NCBI GenBank assembly: GCA_964383505.1
Contig: CAYLHB010000009.1
Span: 1-24,587 of the forward strand
Reading direction: 5' to 3'
DNA from: CAYLHB01 sp964383505
GTDB lineage: Bacteria; Patescibacteriota; Minisyncoccia; Phycocordibacterales; UBA12088
DNA length: 24,587 nt
Below are positions 1 through 7,347 of the stretch, piece by piece. How positions within the stretch are numbered: position 1 is the first letter of the stretch; each line of letters opens with the position of its first letter. Under the pieces are notes generated by a model. That model ran no database searches. It was not told the DNA's origin and worked only from the letters and a program-made list of their open reading frames with translations. Both the position numbers and the translations under genes were made by a program.

Positions 1-207
1 ACAGCTGAAGCTGACCCAGCCAAAATTGGAACTCCATGCGTAGCCGAGGAGGTCACCCGGCAACTGGTCTGCGGGAAGAGTACCGTGTGCATCCACCCGA
101 GGTGTTTCAGGGATACCGGGCACGCTTTGGAGCGACGCAACACCCATGAGGAGCGTGAGCACTGCGAGGGTAACGGGAACGATACACCGGGCGGGGAGTT
201 GGGGCAT
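1..207 (-). CDS. N-terminal part of a secreted protein with a GW-type repeat, cut by the window edge
   Basis: The reading frame starts at ATG 207-205 and runs off the left edge after 69 codons. Residues 1-27 form a signal peptide or N-terminal anchor: positively charged near the start, then a hydrophobic run (VTLAVLTLLMGVASL). The mature part soon reads LLGYAWSSNFGWVSFSC. This is the start of a tryptophan-rich repeat common in exported Patescibacteria proteins, usually written GWAWSSNIGWISF. The function of that repeat is unknown; a surface or adhesive role is a guess. A perfect TATAAT lies 9 nt upstream of the ATG, so this is probably the first gene of its own transcript. Confidence 0.75.
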   Translation of the reverse strand, partial: MPQLPARCIVPVTLAVLTLLMGVASLQSVPGIPETPRVDAHGTLPADQLPGDLLGYAWSSNFGWVSFSC

Positions 208-216
208 GGAGTTAAT

Positions 217-222
217 ATTATA
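217..222 (-). promoter_or_regulatory. -10 box (TATAAT) for the secreted-protein gene
   Basis: A perfect TATAAT on the minus strand ends 9 nt before the ATG at 207. I see no convincing -35 hexamer at 16-18 nt spacing. The short distance implies a leaderless or nearly leaderless transcript. Confidence 0.45.
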
Positions 223-312
223 GATAAACGCACGCACAGGCGTAGCTTCCTCCAGCGTACGCCATATACACAATTCTTCCACTTCGTTGTCCACAGGTGG
301 GTCTCGTTACTT

Positions 313-975
313 TTATCCACGCTCCATAAGCGCGGCACGCGTACGTGGACCTACTCGTCCGTACTCATTCCCTTTCGCAAACGCGCACCCAATGTCATGC
401 GCACACTGAAAACGTGTGAGGGCTCGAAACGTCGCAGTGCCGAAGTAGGTTGTTTCACCTCCTTCCGCTACCGCGCGGTACCCGGCCTTGTTGAGGAGCG
501 TCTGGAGGAGTGCCACCTCGTCGTCCGTCATTCCGTAGCGAAGGGTTTTAGTGAGCGTCGCAGGCGACTGCACCTTACTCCAGCAGTGCTCGGAAGATGC
601 CCACGGCGAGACCCCCTCGGTACGGTAGAGCTCGCGTGCGTACGCTATGTTGCCCAGCACACTGTTTATGTTGTACCCGAGAGAACGAGCCGGTTCACGG
701 TGGTAGCGCTCGTTGAGCTGAAACACACCTATCATCGCTTTCCCCAGACCTCCCCGTAGTACGCTCCCCGAATCGTCAAACTGGCGCAACCCCGACTCGC
801 ATCGAGCGATGGCAACCATGGGGCTATTAGGGATGAGCTTCTCCACCACGCGAGCGATTTGTTCCGGTGAGAGCGGTGCGGCCGAGACGGGGTGCGGGAA
901 TGCTCCCACAACCACTGCACACGCAAGCGCGCAAAGAGTACCAGTGAAGCTATGCCGAAAGTATTGCATAGTCAT
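313..975 (-). CDS. Exported lysozyme-like (lytic transglycosylase fold) protein with C-terminal peptidoglycan-binding domain
   Basis: 220 aa from ATG 975. Residues 1-33 are a signal peptide with a likely cut near SAA|APL. Residues 40-135 resemble the SLT/lysozyme fold. The candidate catalytic glutamate is E60 in ARCESG, followed by GVFQLNERYH and a conserved region ending in SPWASSEHCW. Residues 149-215 match a PG_binding_1 domain (GMTDDEVALLQTLLNKAGY, then FGTATFRALTRFQ and VGPRTRAAL). The likely role is cleavage or remodelling of cell-wall glycan outside the membrane, perhaps linked to the pilus or cell attachment. The start was chosen because the frame opens further upstream only inside the preceding gene; even so it overlaps that gene's 3' end by 26 nt. 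It is the last gene of the long minus-strand run. An ATG at 969 is an alternative start. Confidence 0.8.
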   Translation of the reverse strand: MTMQYFRHSFTGTLCALACAVVVGAFPHPVSAAPLSPEQIARVVEKLIPNSPMVAIARCESGLRQFDDSGSVLRGGLGKAMIGVFQLNERYHREPARSLGYNINSVLGNIAYARELYRTEGVSPWASSEHCWSKVQSPATLTKTLRYGMTDDEVALLQTLLNKAGYRAVAEGGETTYFGTATFRALTRFQCAHDIGCAFAKGNEYGRVGPRTRAALMERG

Positions 976-1723
976 GTTCAGATGTACGCACAACCGCTTC
1001 TGTATTCGTGGGTGTGAGGATACCCACGAGCGCGCAGTGGTCGGAGACACCGCATACCATCGAAACCTCCTCTGCCGACATATCCGGGGTGCTCCAGAAA
1101 TAATCTATCATGTAGCGAAGCCCGGGTACGCGATGGAGGTTGGGGTCGATGGAAGATGCGTAGTGCTGTGGTACACGGTCTACGTAGTGCGAGGCGAATG
1201 AATAGTAGAGTTCGGTACCACGAGGAATATTGAAGTCACCGCACACCACAAAGGAATCGTATTGTTCCAACACGGAGAGGAGTGCAGGAAGTCGACGCCG
1301 TTGGTAGTCATCCGGTGCACCATGGTAACTTTTCATGAAGTGCGTGGTGCCGATGCGTACCCGTTTGCCGGAAAGCTCCACCTCGACCATGACAAGCGCC
1401 TGCCACACAGAGTCGCGCTCGTCTTCGCAATGGTCCGGCACGGAACCCTCGCCGCCGAAGTAGTACCGCACCTCATGCCCCAATACAGGCACGCGCGAAA
1501 ACACGGCAACCCCCTGCACCTCCCCATGGCGCGGGTGCCCCTCGTGCGTAAAGCGGGTCATCGGCGCAAAGTGCCATTGCGCCCCCAATGCCACCCCGAG
1601 GCGCGAGAGATCTCCCTCAAGCACCTCCTGAAGGCACACAACGTCCGGCTCCTCGCGTTGCAAAAAAGGCACCACGCGCTCAAGGTGCTTGTCGTGCTCC
1701 ATATTGAGGCTCACAAGCTTCAT
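950..1723 (-). CDS. Endonuclease/exonuclease/phosphatase family protein
   Basis: 257 aa. The ATG at 1723 overlaps the stop of the upstream gene as ATGA, which fixes the start although the frame stays open further upstream. The EEP fold motifs are in order: N7 (SLNMEHD), E33 (DVVCLQE), H128 (GTTHFMKS), D163 and N165 (CGDFNIPRG), D207 (MIDYFW) and the terminal D228-H229 pair (VSDHC). All metal-binding and catalytic positions of an active Mg-dependent phosphoesterase are therefore present. The substrate cannot be read from sequence; families with this fold cut DNA, inositol phosphates or sphingomyelin. The neighbouring ceramidase-like gene, translationally coupled by ATGA, makes a lipid phosphodiester substrate worth considering, but this is inference. 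No signal peptide is seen, so the protein is probably cytoplasmic. Confidence 0.8.
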   Translation of the reverse strand: MKLVSLNMEHDKHLERVVPFLQREEPDVVCLQEVLEGDLSRLGVALGAQWHFAPMTRFTHEGHPRHGEVQGVAVFSRVPVLGHEVRYYFGGEGSVPDHCEDERDSVWQALVMVEVELSGKRVRIGTTHFMKSYHGAPDDYQRRRLPALLSVLEQYDSFVVCGDFNIPRGTELYYSFASHYVDRVPQHYASSIDPNLHRVPGLRYMIDYFWSTPDMSAEEVSMVCGVSDHCALVGILTPTNTEAVVRTSEHDYAILSA

Positions 1724-2415
1724 ACACGTAGGTGCAAGAGTTTGCGTAGCCATCCCGTAAGCGACCACCTTGGCGTGAGTGCGGAAAGGAAGCGCACCCC
1801 GAGGTACGCCGCGCCCCCAAGGAATATGTGCCAAAGGAAGTGGGTGCCAAACGGGAGCATATCGCAGGTTTCCAAGTCTATCGTGCGGAAGAATGCGGCA
1901 GTGAGCGCAGAGCCGATCATCGCAATGCCCCACCACACCACTCTGCCGTGCTTCCGGTACGTCGCATAAAGGAGCCCGCACGCAAATATAAATGTGGTCA
2001 TAAACAAGCCCTGCGGGGGGCCATTACGCTCCCCAAACGGAAGGAGCCGCACCAGCAAGAACACCGTTGCAAAAAATCCCAAGAACACGAGCGCGCCCCT
2101 CCACTTCCCGAAAAGGTACGCAGGCCATAGGTAGAGGAAGAGGAGGAAGTAGAAGAGACCCGGGAAAACATCGCCCGCAAGCGCAACTGCGGTGCGCGAA
2201 CCGTGCCACCACGCACTACCAAGCCCGGTAAGCGAGGTGAGTACCGCGAGCATCCAAAGGTCAACTCGTCGCTCGCGCCTCATGACGAGCCACACCATTG
2301 CCGCGACACCGAACAGAAAAGGTATGAAGCTCGTGTATGTATTGACAAACTCAATAGGGAACGAGCCACTGCTCACTATGAGTGTCTCGCAGTAGGTTGG
2401 GCCCACGCCATCCAT
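1720..2415 (-). CDS. Ceramidase-like (CREST superfamily) integral membrane hydrolase
   Basis: 231 aa with about seven hydrophobic segments. The pattern matches the alkaline ceramidase/CREST family: an early acidic residue (E10), N25 followed by TYTS, then GLGSAWWHGSRT with H71, D82, and the C-terminal block DLETCDMLPFGTHFLWHIF with D180, H192 and H196. The histidines and aspartates are expected to hold a catalytic zinc at the membrane face. Family members hydrolyse amide bonds of lipids; the substrate here is unknown, since sphingolipids are not expected in this kind of organism. It may act on scavenged host or environmental lipids. The stop codon overlaps the start of the EEP gene, and a 21-nt gap separates it from the upstream alkyltransferase gene, so it sits in the same transcription unit. 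Confidence 0.7.
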   Translation of the reverse strand: MDGVGPTYCETLIVSSGSFPIEFVNTYTSFIPFLFGVAAMVWLVMRRERRVDLWMLAVLTSLTGLGSAWWHGSRTAVALAGDVFPGLFYFLLFLYLWPAYLFGKWRGALVFLGFFATVFLLVRLLPFGERNGPPQGLFMTTFIFACGLLYATYRKHGRVVWWGIAMIGSALTAAFFRTIDLETCDMLPFGTHFLWHIFLGGAAYLGVRFLSALTPRWSLTGWLRKLLHLRV

Positions 2416-2436
2416 TGCACCATTGTACCAGACACT

Positions 2437-2700
2437 CTAGTCGCTTTGCACCCCACGCTCCCTCGCGAGGAGCTCTCGCTTTTTCACAAGGCCTCTGTTG
2501 TAGCCACCCAGGCGACCCCCGCCTCCCACCACGCGGTGGCAGGGAATATTAGGGTTGTGGTTGGTGCGCAGAATGGCGCCCACCGCACGAGCCGCACGCA
2601 GATTCCCCGCCCTCCCTGCCACCTCCCCGTAGGTCATGGTGGCACCAGCGGGAATAGCGGCAACCACTTGCAACACGCGCGCACGAAAATCCGAGTTCAT
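2437..2700 (-). CDS. MGMT/Ogt-family DNA alkyltransferase (short, DNA-binding/active-site domain only)
   Basis: 87 aa from ATG 2700, four bases after the stop of the upstream gene; an earlier in-frame ATG at 2721 would overlap that gene. The whole protein is the C-terminal domain of O6-alkylguanine-DNA alkyltransferases: GATMTYGEVAGRAG (helix-turn-helix, Y24), ARAVGAIL with the arginine that flips the base, and the active-site loop NPNIPCHRVVGGGG with C54, followed by LGGYNRGLVKKRELLARE. The cysteine is intact, so it should be an active alkyl acceptor rather than an ATL protein, in which that residue is tryptophan. The N-terminal domain of the long Ada/Ogt forms is absent, as in many MGMT-like small proteins. 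It acts on cytoplasmic DNA. Confidence 0.85.
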   Translation of the reverse strand: MNSDFRARVLQVVAAIPAGATMTYGEVAGRAGNLRAARAVGAILRTNHNPNIPCHRVVGGGGRLGGYNRGLVKKRELLARERGVQSD

Positions 2701-2704
2701 ACGT

Positions 2705-3112
2705 TTATGGCTCAAATACAATACTAAAGCGATACATACCCATCGAGCAGAGACCTTCGAGGGTACCCTGCGCCTTGTCGGCTGGCACAGGTATGAGTGC
2801 GGTGCCCGTCGGCTCCAACATCTTCTCGTACCCGAGTGCCGGAATAATGAGCGCGGATGAACAATCGTAGGTGTTGTTCGTGGTGACCCGTAGGATGCTT
2901 GCGGTGTTTGCTGTGGCTTTGGTCACCTTGGGTGCGTAGCCGCCGCGCGCGGTGATGTCGATGTACTGGATCCCGTCGACGACAGTCGCAACCCCCGCCT
3001 GTGCTTCCCTTTGGGTACTGCCGCCTGCACCTCCTTTACCAAGCACAACCAACCCCACCGCCACAAGGAGGCCTGCGAAGACAATGAGGAGCGCGATACG
3101 TTGTATGGTCAT
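2705..3112 (-). CDS. Membrane-anchored cupredoxin-like protein
   Basis: 135 aa. Residues 5-25 are a single N-terminal membrane anchor (IALLIVFAGLLVAVGLVVL). The outer domain (about 45-135) looks like a cupredoxin of the EfeO/Cupredoxin_1 type: GGYAPKVTKATANTASILRVTTNN, then C84 (TYDCSS), and a C-terminal copper loop LCSMGMY with C122, M124 and M126. A classical histidine ligand is missing, so copper would be held by Cys/Met, which suits Cu(I). It starts one base after the stop of the HMA-SafE gene, and the same pair occurs together in other bacteria. It most likely receives or buffers copper outside the membrane as part of the CsoR operon. Confidence 0.75.
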   Translation of the reverse strand: MTIQRIALLIVFAGLLVAVGLVVLGKGGAGGSTQREAQAGVATVVDGIQYIDITARGGYAPKVTKATANTASILRVTTNNTYDCSSALIIPALGYEKMLEPTGTALIPVPADKAQGTLEGLCSMGMYRFSIVFEP

Positions 3113-3113
3113 A

Positions 3114-4127
3114 CTAGAACCTAATGAAAGACTGGATAATGCCGAGCGTTAGAAGCGCGTTGTGAATGTTGAAGAGCGCAAAGAGTATGACGAGCGTGCC
3201 CGCACTCTTAAAGAATACGCCCTTGAACCTGCTCTTGCCAAGGTCGAGTGAGCCAAACGACAGGAGCGCCAAGACGGGAAGAGTCCCGAGCGCAAACACG
3301 AGCATCGTGAGCCCGCCCTGTAGCGCGCTCTGGGTCGAGAGCGCAACAAGCTGCATCGACTGTGTGAAGCCGCACGGCAGAAAGAACGTAAGTGCACCGA
3401 TTGCTACGGGTGCGAGTGGTCCTACCTTTGAGGCCGAACCAAAGAGAGCGCTCGAGATTTTTTTTGGAAGCGTGGGCACGCCGACGCGCTTCGTAATATC
3501 GAGAAGCTGTATACCGAGGAGGAGCATCACAACACTTACCACAGCGCCGAGGATCGCACTCGCCACGAGCGAGAGTTGGACCGCCTCCCCCACAAGACCA
3601 AGGAGCCCACCTAGGAGAAAGAAGCCTACCAAGCGTCCTATGTGGAAGTAGAGCTGGGGGCGCATACCCTTCCCCTCGTGGGCGTAGGTCGCACTCACAG
3701 AAAGGACGAGGGTGCCGACCACCGCAAGGCACGTCGAGACCGATGCAATGAGGCCAATCAAGAGTGCAGTGCCGAGCGTTGCTTCAGTTCCACCAATGAG
3801 CGAGGTGAGACCGAGCCGATCAAGGAGGAAAAAGCCCATGACGAACAGTGCGACGATGGGAAGCGCGATGAGCCACTCAGAGGCGACGGCCGCACGCACC
3901 GGCCGCTCGGTGTGGAGTGCGTAGCCGTGTGGCGCAAGGAGTGGGTTCACGCGCTCAATGAGTGCACCCACCGATTCGTTGCCGGTGCGCGCAAGCGTCA
4001 CTTCCTCCCGTACACGCGAGACTGAGACGTCTTTCTCCCCCGCTTCGGTCAGAATGTCGGTGATGAGGTGCTCGCACGCAGCGCAGTGCATGCCGGAAAC
4101 ATAGAGTGTGTGGGTAAGTTCGGTCAT
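3114..4127 (-). CDS. HMA domain fused to a SafE/TauE-like (DsbD-type) membrane protein
   Basis: 337 aa. The ATG at 4127 overlaps the ATPase stop as ATGA, which sets the start. Residues 5-70 are a heavy-metal-associated domain with the GMHCAACEH loop (C15, C18). After a linker come about six membrane segments (ALPIVALFVMGFFLLDRL, TALLIGLIASVSTCLAVVG, and so on), including the paired motifs STCLAVVG and FFLPCGFTQSMQ, whose cysteines resemble the DsbD/CcdA and SafE family. Such fusions are found next to copper ATPases and are thought to move copper or thiols across the membrane. The HMA domain presumably hands Cu(I) to or from the membrane part. The exact transported species is unknown. Confidence 0.8.
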   Translation of the reverse strand: MTELTHTLYVSGMHCAACEHLITDILTEAGEKDVSVSRVREEVTLARTGNESVGALIERVNPLLAPHGYALHTERPVRAAVASEWLIALPIVALFVMGFFLLDRLGLTSLIGGTEATLGTALLIGLIASVSTCLAVVGTLVLSVSATYAHEGKGMRPQLYFHIGRLVGFFLLGGLLGLVGEAVQLSLVASAILGAVVSVVMLLLGIQLLDITKRVGVPTLPKKISSALFGSASKVGPLAPVAIGALTFFLPCGFTQSMQLVALSTQSALQGGLTMLVFALGTLPVLALLSFGSLDLGKSRFKGVFFKSAGTLVILFALFNIHNALLTLGIIQSFIRF

Positions 4128-6358
4128 AGGTGCTTTGTTCTGAGGCGCAGTGAGTTTGATACGACGGAGACGCTCGAGAGTGCCATCGCGGCTCCTGCAA
4201 ACACGGGATTTAGAATAATCCCCATAGCCGGATACAGCACGCCTGCCGCAATGGGGATGCCGACCACGTTGTAGATGAAAGCCCAAAAAAGGTTCTGCTT
4301 CACGGTGCGCAAGGTCGCGCGCGCGATGCGCACACTGCGTGCCACACGTGAAAGGTCGCCCTTGAGTATGGTGATACCCGCAGCCTCAATCGCAACATCA
4401 GTGCCGGTTGCCATCGCGATGCCAACGTCCGCAGAGACGAGGGCGGGCGCATCATTTATACCGTCACCCACCATAGCGACACGCTTGCCCTGCGACCTAA
4501 GCTCAGTAATCTTCGCCGCCTTATCCTTGGGACGCACGTCGGCGAAGATCTCTGTAATCCCCACCTCGTACGCGATGTGCGCTGCCGCGCGCGCATTGTC
4601 GCCCGTAAGGAGTATGGGCACCAAACCCATCTGTCTTAGCACCGCAACCGCCTCTTTCGCCTCGTCCTTCACAGTATCTGCAAGCGCAATAAGGAGCGTG
4701 GGCACATTCGCTTCAAACAGTGCAACCACGGTCTTCCCCTCTTTTTCGAGCGCCTCTACCCGCGCATCGGTCTCAGGCACAGCTTTCCGCACCTCATAGA
4801 CAACGCCGTCTATTTTTCCTCGAACACCCGCACCGGGAAGCGCTTCAAACTGCTCGACTGCACGAATGCGAGCGCCGCGTGCCTCTCCTGCGCGCACGAT
4901 AGCTGCGGCGAGCGGATGCTCGCTATTTTGCTCAAGGCTTGCGGCATAGCCCAAGGCCGACACCACCCGTTCTTCCTCGGTGAGCGCGATGAGGTCGGTC
5001 ACCTCCGGCGTACCGCGTGTGAGCGTGCCGGTTTTATCAAACACGATAGTGTCAACCTTAGAGAGGCGCTCGAGCTCTCCTGCACCTTTGACGAGTATGC
5101 CCGCCTGCGCGGCCTTGCCGATGCCCACGATGATGGCGGTCGGCGTTGCAAGACCGAGCGCACACGGGCACGCGATTATGAGAATGCCCACAAACGCAAG
5201 GAGGCCAAGTGTCGTTGCGACATTCCCCACAAGCGCCGCACCAACGGTAAGCCAGAGCGCGAAGGAGAGCACCGCAAGCGTCAATACAATAGGCACAAAC
5301 ACGGCAGAGATGCGATCTGCGAGCGCCTGGATGGGTGCGCGAGAGGCCTGCGCGTCGGCAACAAGGTCAATGATGTGGGCGAGCACCGTGTCGCTGCCGA
5401 CTGCGGTTGCGCGATAGGTAATGCTCCCCTGCTTGTTTATGGTGGCCCCCACCACATGGTCGCCCACCGCTTTATCAACCGGCAAGGATTCGCCGGTGAG
5501 CATCGACTCATCAACGGTGGTTGCCCCCGTGAGAATCACCCCGTCGACCGGTATCTTGCCGCCCGGCTTTACGACGAGCGTGTCACCGACCACAACCTCC
5601 GCAAGCGGTACTTCGACCTCCTTACCGTCTTTAAGGAGGAGTGCTGTTTTTGCCTGCAAACCAATCAAGGCACGCAGCGCATCTCCGGTGCGCCGCTTGG
5701 CCCGCGCTTCAAGAAAACGGCCAAGCGTCACAAAACCAATGACTACAATGACGACATCGAAGTACGTGTACTCGGGAAGAGAGAGGAGGGTGCGTACCTG
5801 TGGTACGAATATGAGGATTGCACTGTAGAAATACGCGGTGAGGGTCCCGAGACCAATCAATGTGTCCATGTTGACAGTCCTGTGCACGATTGCCCGCACC
5901 AACCCCGAGAGAAATGGCCGCCCGACCCAAAACATGACAGGGGTAGCCGCGATGAGACCCAGTAGGTTGAAAAGCTCCATGGGAAGCGGGAGATTCGGGA
6001 CGGAGAGAAACAAGCGAGCCGCGATGTCCCATCCCATCACCACGAAAAAGAAGAGTGCGAGCGGCAGTACAAAGAGTGTTTCGACATACGAGTCATTCGC
6101 CTCGTCCTGAACTACCGGCCGAGGAGTCTCAGGCGTGGGGGTGAGCACTCGTTCGCTCAGGGTATAGCCAAGCACGGTCAAGGGAGCGTTGAGTGCCGTG
6201 AGCGGAAGCGCGGAATCACAAAAAGTGACCGTGGCCGTTTCGGTGCCCGGATTCACGCTGACCTCACGCACGCCCATAATCTTTTTCAATTGTCGCGTAA
6301 TCACCGAGGCGCAGCTTGCGCAGTGCATGCCGGTGATGCTGTAGGTGTGATGATTCAT
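4124..6358 (-). CDS. copA: Cu(I)-translocating P1B-type ATPase
   Basis: 744 aa, normal size for a CopA with one N-terminal metal-binding domain. The order is: HMA domain with GMHCASC (C13, C16); actuator domain with TGES at 288-291; membrane copper gate CPC at 397-399; phosphorylation site DKTGT at 441-445 (D441); HP locus at 481-482; GDGIND hinge at 631-636; YN at 696-697; and MxxSS at 725-729. The last two together with CPC mark the Cu(I)-specific IB-1 subclass. It uses ATP to export Cu(I) from the cytoplasm. ATG 6358 was chosen because it starts right at the HMA domain, 20 nt after the DUF305 stop. It overlaps the HMA-SafE gene by ATGA. Expression should depend on the CsoR operator upstream of csoR. 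Confidence 0.95.
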   Translation of the reverse strand: MNHHTYSITGMHCASCASVITRQLKKIMGVREVSVNPGTETATVTFCDSALPLTALNAPLTVLGYTLSERVLTPTPETPRPVVQDEANDSYVETLFVLPLALFFFVVMGWDIAARLFLSVPNLPLPMELFNLLGLIAATPVMFWVGRPFLSGLVRAIVHRTVNMDTLIGLGTLTAYFYSAILIFVPQVRTLLSLPEYTYFDVVIVVIGFVTLGRFLEARAKRRTGDALRALIGLQAKTALLLKDGKEVEVPLAEVVVGDTLVVKPGGKIPVDGVILTGATTVDESMLTGESLPVDKAVGDHVVGATINKQGSITYRATAVGSDTVLAHIIDLVADAQASRAPIQALADRISAVFVPIVLTLAVLSFALWLTVGAALVGNVATTLGLLAFVGILIIACPCALGLATPTAIIVGIGKAAQAGILVKGAGELERLSKVDTIVFDKTGTLTRGTPEVTDLIALTEEERVVSALGYAASLEQNSEHPLAAAIVRAGEARGARIRAVEQFEALPGAGVRGKIDGVVYEVRKAVPETDARVEALEKEGKTVVALFEANVPTLLIALADTVKDEAKEAVAVLRQMGLVPILLTGDNARAAAHIAYEVGITEIFADVRPKDKAAKITELRSQGKRVAMVGDGINDAPALVSADVGIAMATGTDVAIEAAGITILKGDLSRVARSVRIARATLRTVKQNLFWAFIYNVVGIPIAAGVLYPAMGIILNPVFAGAAMALSSVSVVSNSLRLRTKHL

Positions 6359-6378
6359 GGTGTGGTGTCGTAGCGCCG

Positions 6379-6942
6379 TTATGGAATGTCGTACCACTCA
6401 CTGCGCCAGGTGCGCAGCACCGTACCCGTACGCTCAAGGAACGCCTGAACCGCATCCGCGTTATCGATGACCTCGCTCCGCGTACTCTTGAAACGAGTTT
6501 CCTTGGTCATATCGATACCCTCGTCATGGTGTGCAATGAGCGCGTTTAAAAACCGTAGGTCAAACGTGGCATTGTAGGGCCCGAGGTTGGCAACCTGTGG
6601 GTCACGCACGCGTCGCGTGTCGCTATACCATGCTTCTTTAAAGGCATAGAGCTCGTCGATGAGCTTAGGCTCGTCGGCAAGAATGGCCTGTGCAAGCTCA
6701 CGTATCTCTTGGCGCTCACTCACCTGCGCCTGCTCGGCCAAAAGCATCGCGGCGCGGTGGTGCGCTATCATCGCATTGAGGTACCGCTGATCAAACCACC
6801 GGTCGGCCGTACCGAGGTCCATAGTATACTTGTTGTACATCGAGAGGCGGTACTCGGGGGTGAGGAAGTACCCGAAACCGGTACCCGCAACAAACGCGAT
6901 GAGCGAAAACGAAGCAAGGAGAGCGAGGATTGTTTTAGACAT
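6379..6942 (-). CDS. DUF305 (CopM-like) exported protein
   Basis: 187 aa from ATG 6942; a TTG at 6957 is possible but less likely. Residues 4-27 are a membrane anchor or signal sequence. The rest contains two matching helical half-repeats: RYLNAMIAHHRAAMLLAE (53-70) and RFLNALIAHHDEGIDMTKE (130-148), each with an HH pair and following methionines. This is the DUF305 signature, a ferritin-like helical family. Members such as CopM bind copper outside the cell membrane. Located between csoR and copA, it is best read as a periplasmic or cell-surface copper-binding partner of the exporter. The metal ligands are likely H61, H62, M66, H138, H139 and M145. Confidence 0.85.
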   Translation of the reverse strand: MSKTILALLASFSLIAFVAGTGFGYFLTPEYRLSMYNKYTMDLGTADRWFDQRYLNAMIAHHRAAMLLAEQAQVSERQEIRELAQAILADEPKLIDELYAFKEAWYSDTRRVRDPQVANLGPYNATFDLRFLNALIAHHDEGIDMTKETRFKSTRSEVIDNADAVQAFLERTGTVLRTWRSEWYDIP

Positions 6943-6983
6943 GACGTACAGTACCAATAAATAATGCGAGAAGACCCAAGCGC

Positions 6984-7253
6984 CTACCTGCGTTTAAGCT
7001 TGTAGACTTTGAGGATTTCTTCCTTCGCCTTCTCGGGCTTTCCCGAACTCACTTGATTGATGAGACAATGGGAGAGGTGTCCCTCCATGAGCTCATCTTC
7101 AACTTTCGAGAGTGCGGCTTTCACTGCGGACGTCTGGGTGATGATGTCAATACAGTAGGTATCTTCCTCCACCATCCTCTGGAGCCCTCGCACCTGCCCT
7201 TCAATAAGCTTGAGGCGCCGAATAAGTTTTGATGTATCCCCTGTGGAGTGCAT
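6984..7253 (-). CDS. csoR: CsoR-family copper-sensing transcriptional repressor
   Basis: 89 aa, the standard size, all helical. The start is ATG 7253; in-frame codons upstream would read through the operator. The Cu(I) ligands keep the exact family spacing: C34 (DTYCIDI), H59 and C63 (LMEGHLSHCL), that is Cys-25-His-4-Cys as in M. tuberculosis CsoR. The region KLIRRLKLIEGQVRGLQRM is the conserved basic first helix that helps bind DNA. With low copper it should sit on the operator at 7269-7285 and block its own promoter; Cu(I) binding releases it. It is the first gene of the copper operon and is followed by the DUF305 gene after 41 nt. Confidence 0.93.
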   Translation of the reverse strand: MHSTGDTSKLIRRLKLIEGQVRGLQRMVEEDTYCIDIITQTSAVKAALSKVEDELMEGHLSHCLINQVSSGKPEKAKEEILKVYKLKRR

Positions 7254-7260
7254 ATAGGGT

Positions 7261-7289
7261 ATTCTTACATACCCCCTAGGGGTATTCAA
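7261..7289 (-). promoter_or_regulatory. csoR operon promoter
   Basis: On the minus strand, TTGAAT (7289-7284) and AAGAAT (7266-7261) are separated by exactly 17 nt. The -10 ends 7 nt before the csoR ATG, so the mRNA would be leaderless or nearly so. Each hexamer matches the sigma-70 consensus at 4 of 6 positions. The CsoR operator fills the spacer, the classic arrangement for direct repression. Confidence 0.6.
7269..7285. promoter_or_regulatory. CsoR operator
   Basis: ATACCCCCTAGGGGTAT is a near-perfect palindrome (ATACCCC / GGGGTAT around CTA). It closely resembles the GC-centred, TA-flanked operators known for CsoR regulators. It lies between the -35 and -10 boxes of the csoR promoter and immediately upstream of a possible plus-strand promoter (7291-7319), so it may control both directions. 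Confidence 0.85.
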
Positions 7290-7290
7290 G

Positions 7291-7319
7291 TTGACGGCGT
7301 AGCAAGCACGGTGCACAAT
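7291..7319 (+). promoter_or_regulatory. Divergent promoter for the small cysteine-rich gene
   Basis: TTGACG (7291-7296, 5 of 6 to consensus), 17-nt spacer, CACAAT (7314-7319, 4 of 6). The expected transcript start is near 7326. It begins 5 nt downstream of the CsoR operator, so it may be affected by CsoR. Confidence 0.5.
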
Positions 7320-7347
7320 TGTCGTGGTTTATGTGAAGGAGGTAGAA

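Noticed and set aside
85..759. A 224-codon plus-strand open frame
   Set aside because: It is antisense to the lysozyme-like gene and its neighbour. Its amino-acid composition is that of a shadow frame, with no start signal.
1262..1969. A 235-codon plus-strand open frame
   Set aside because: It is antisense to the EEP-fold and ceramidase-like genes, which carry clear catalytic motifs on the minus strand.
4916..5965. A 349-codon plus-strand open frame
   Set aside because: It is exactly antisense to the copper ATPase. Its translation is rich in Arg, His and Cys with no motif, as expected for the shadow of a GC-rich gene.
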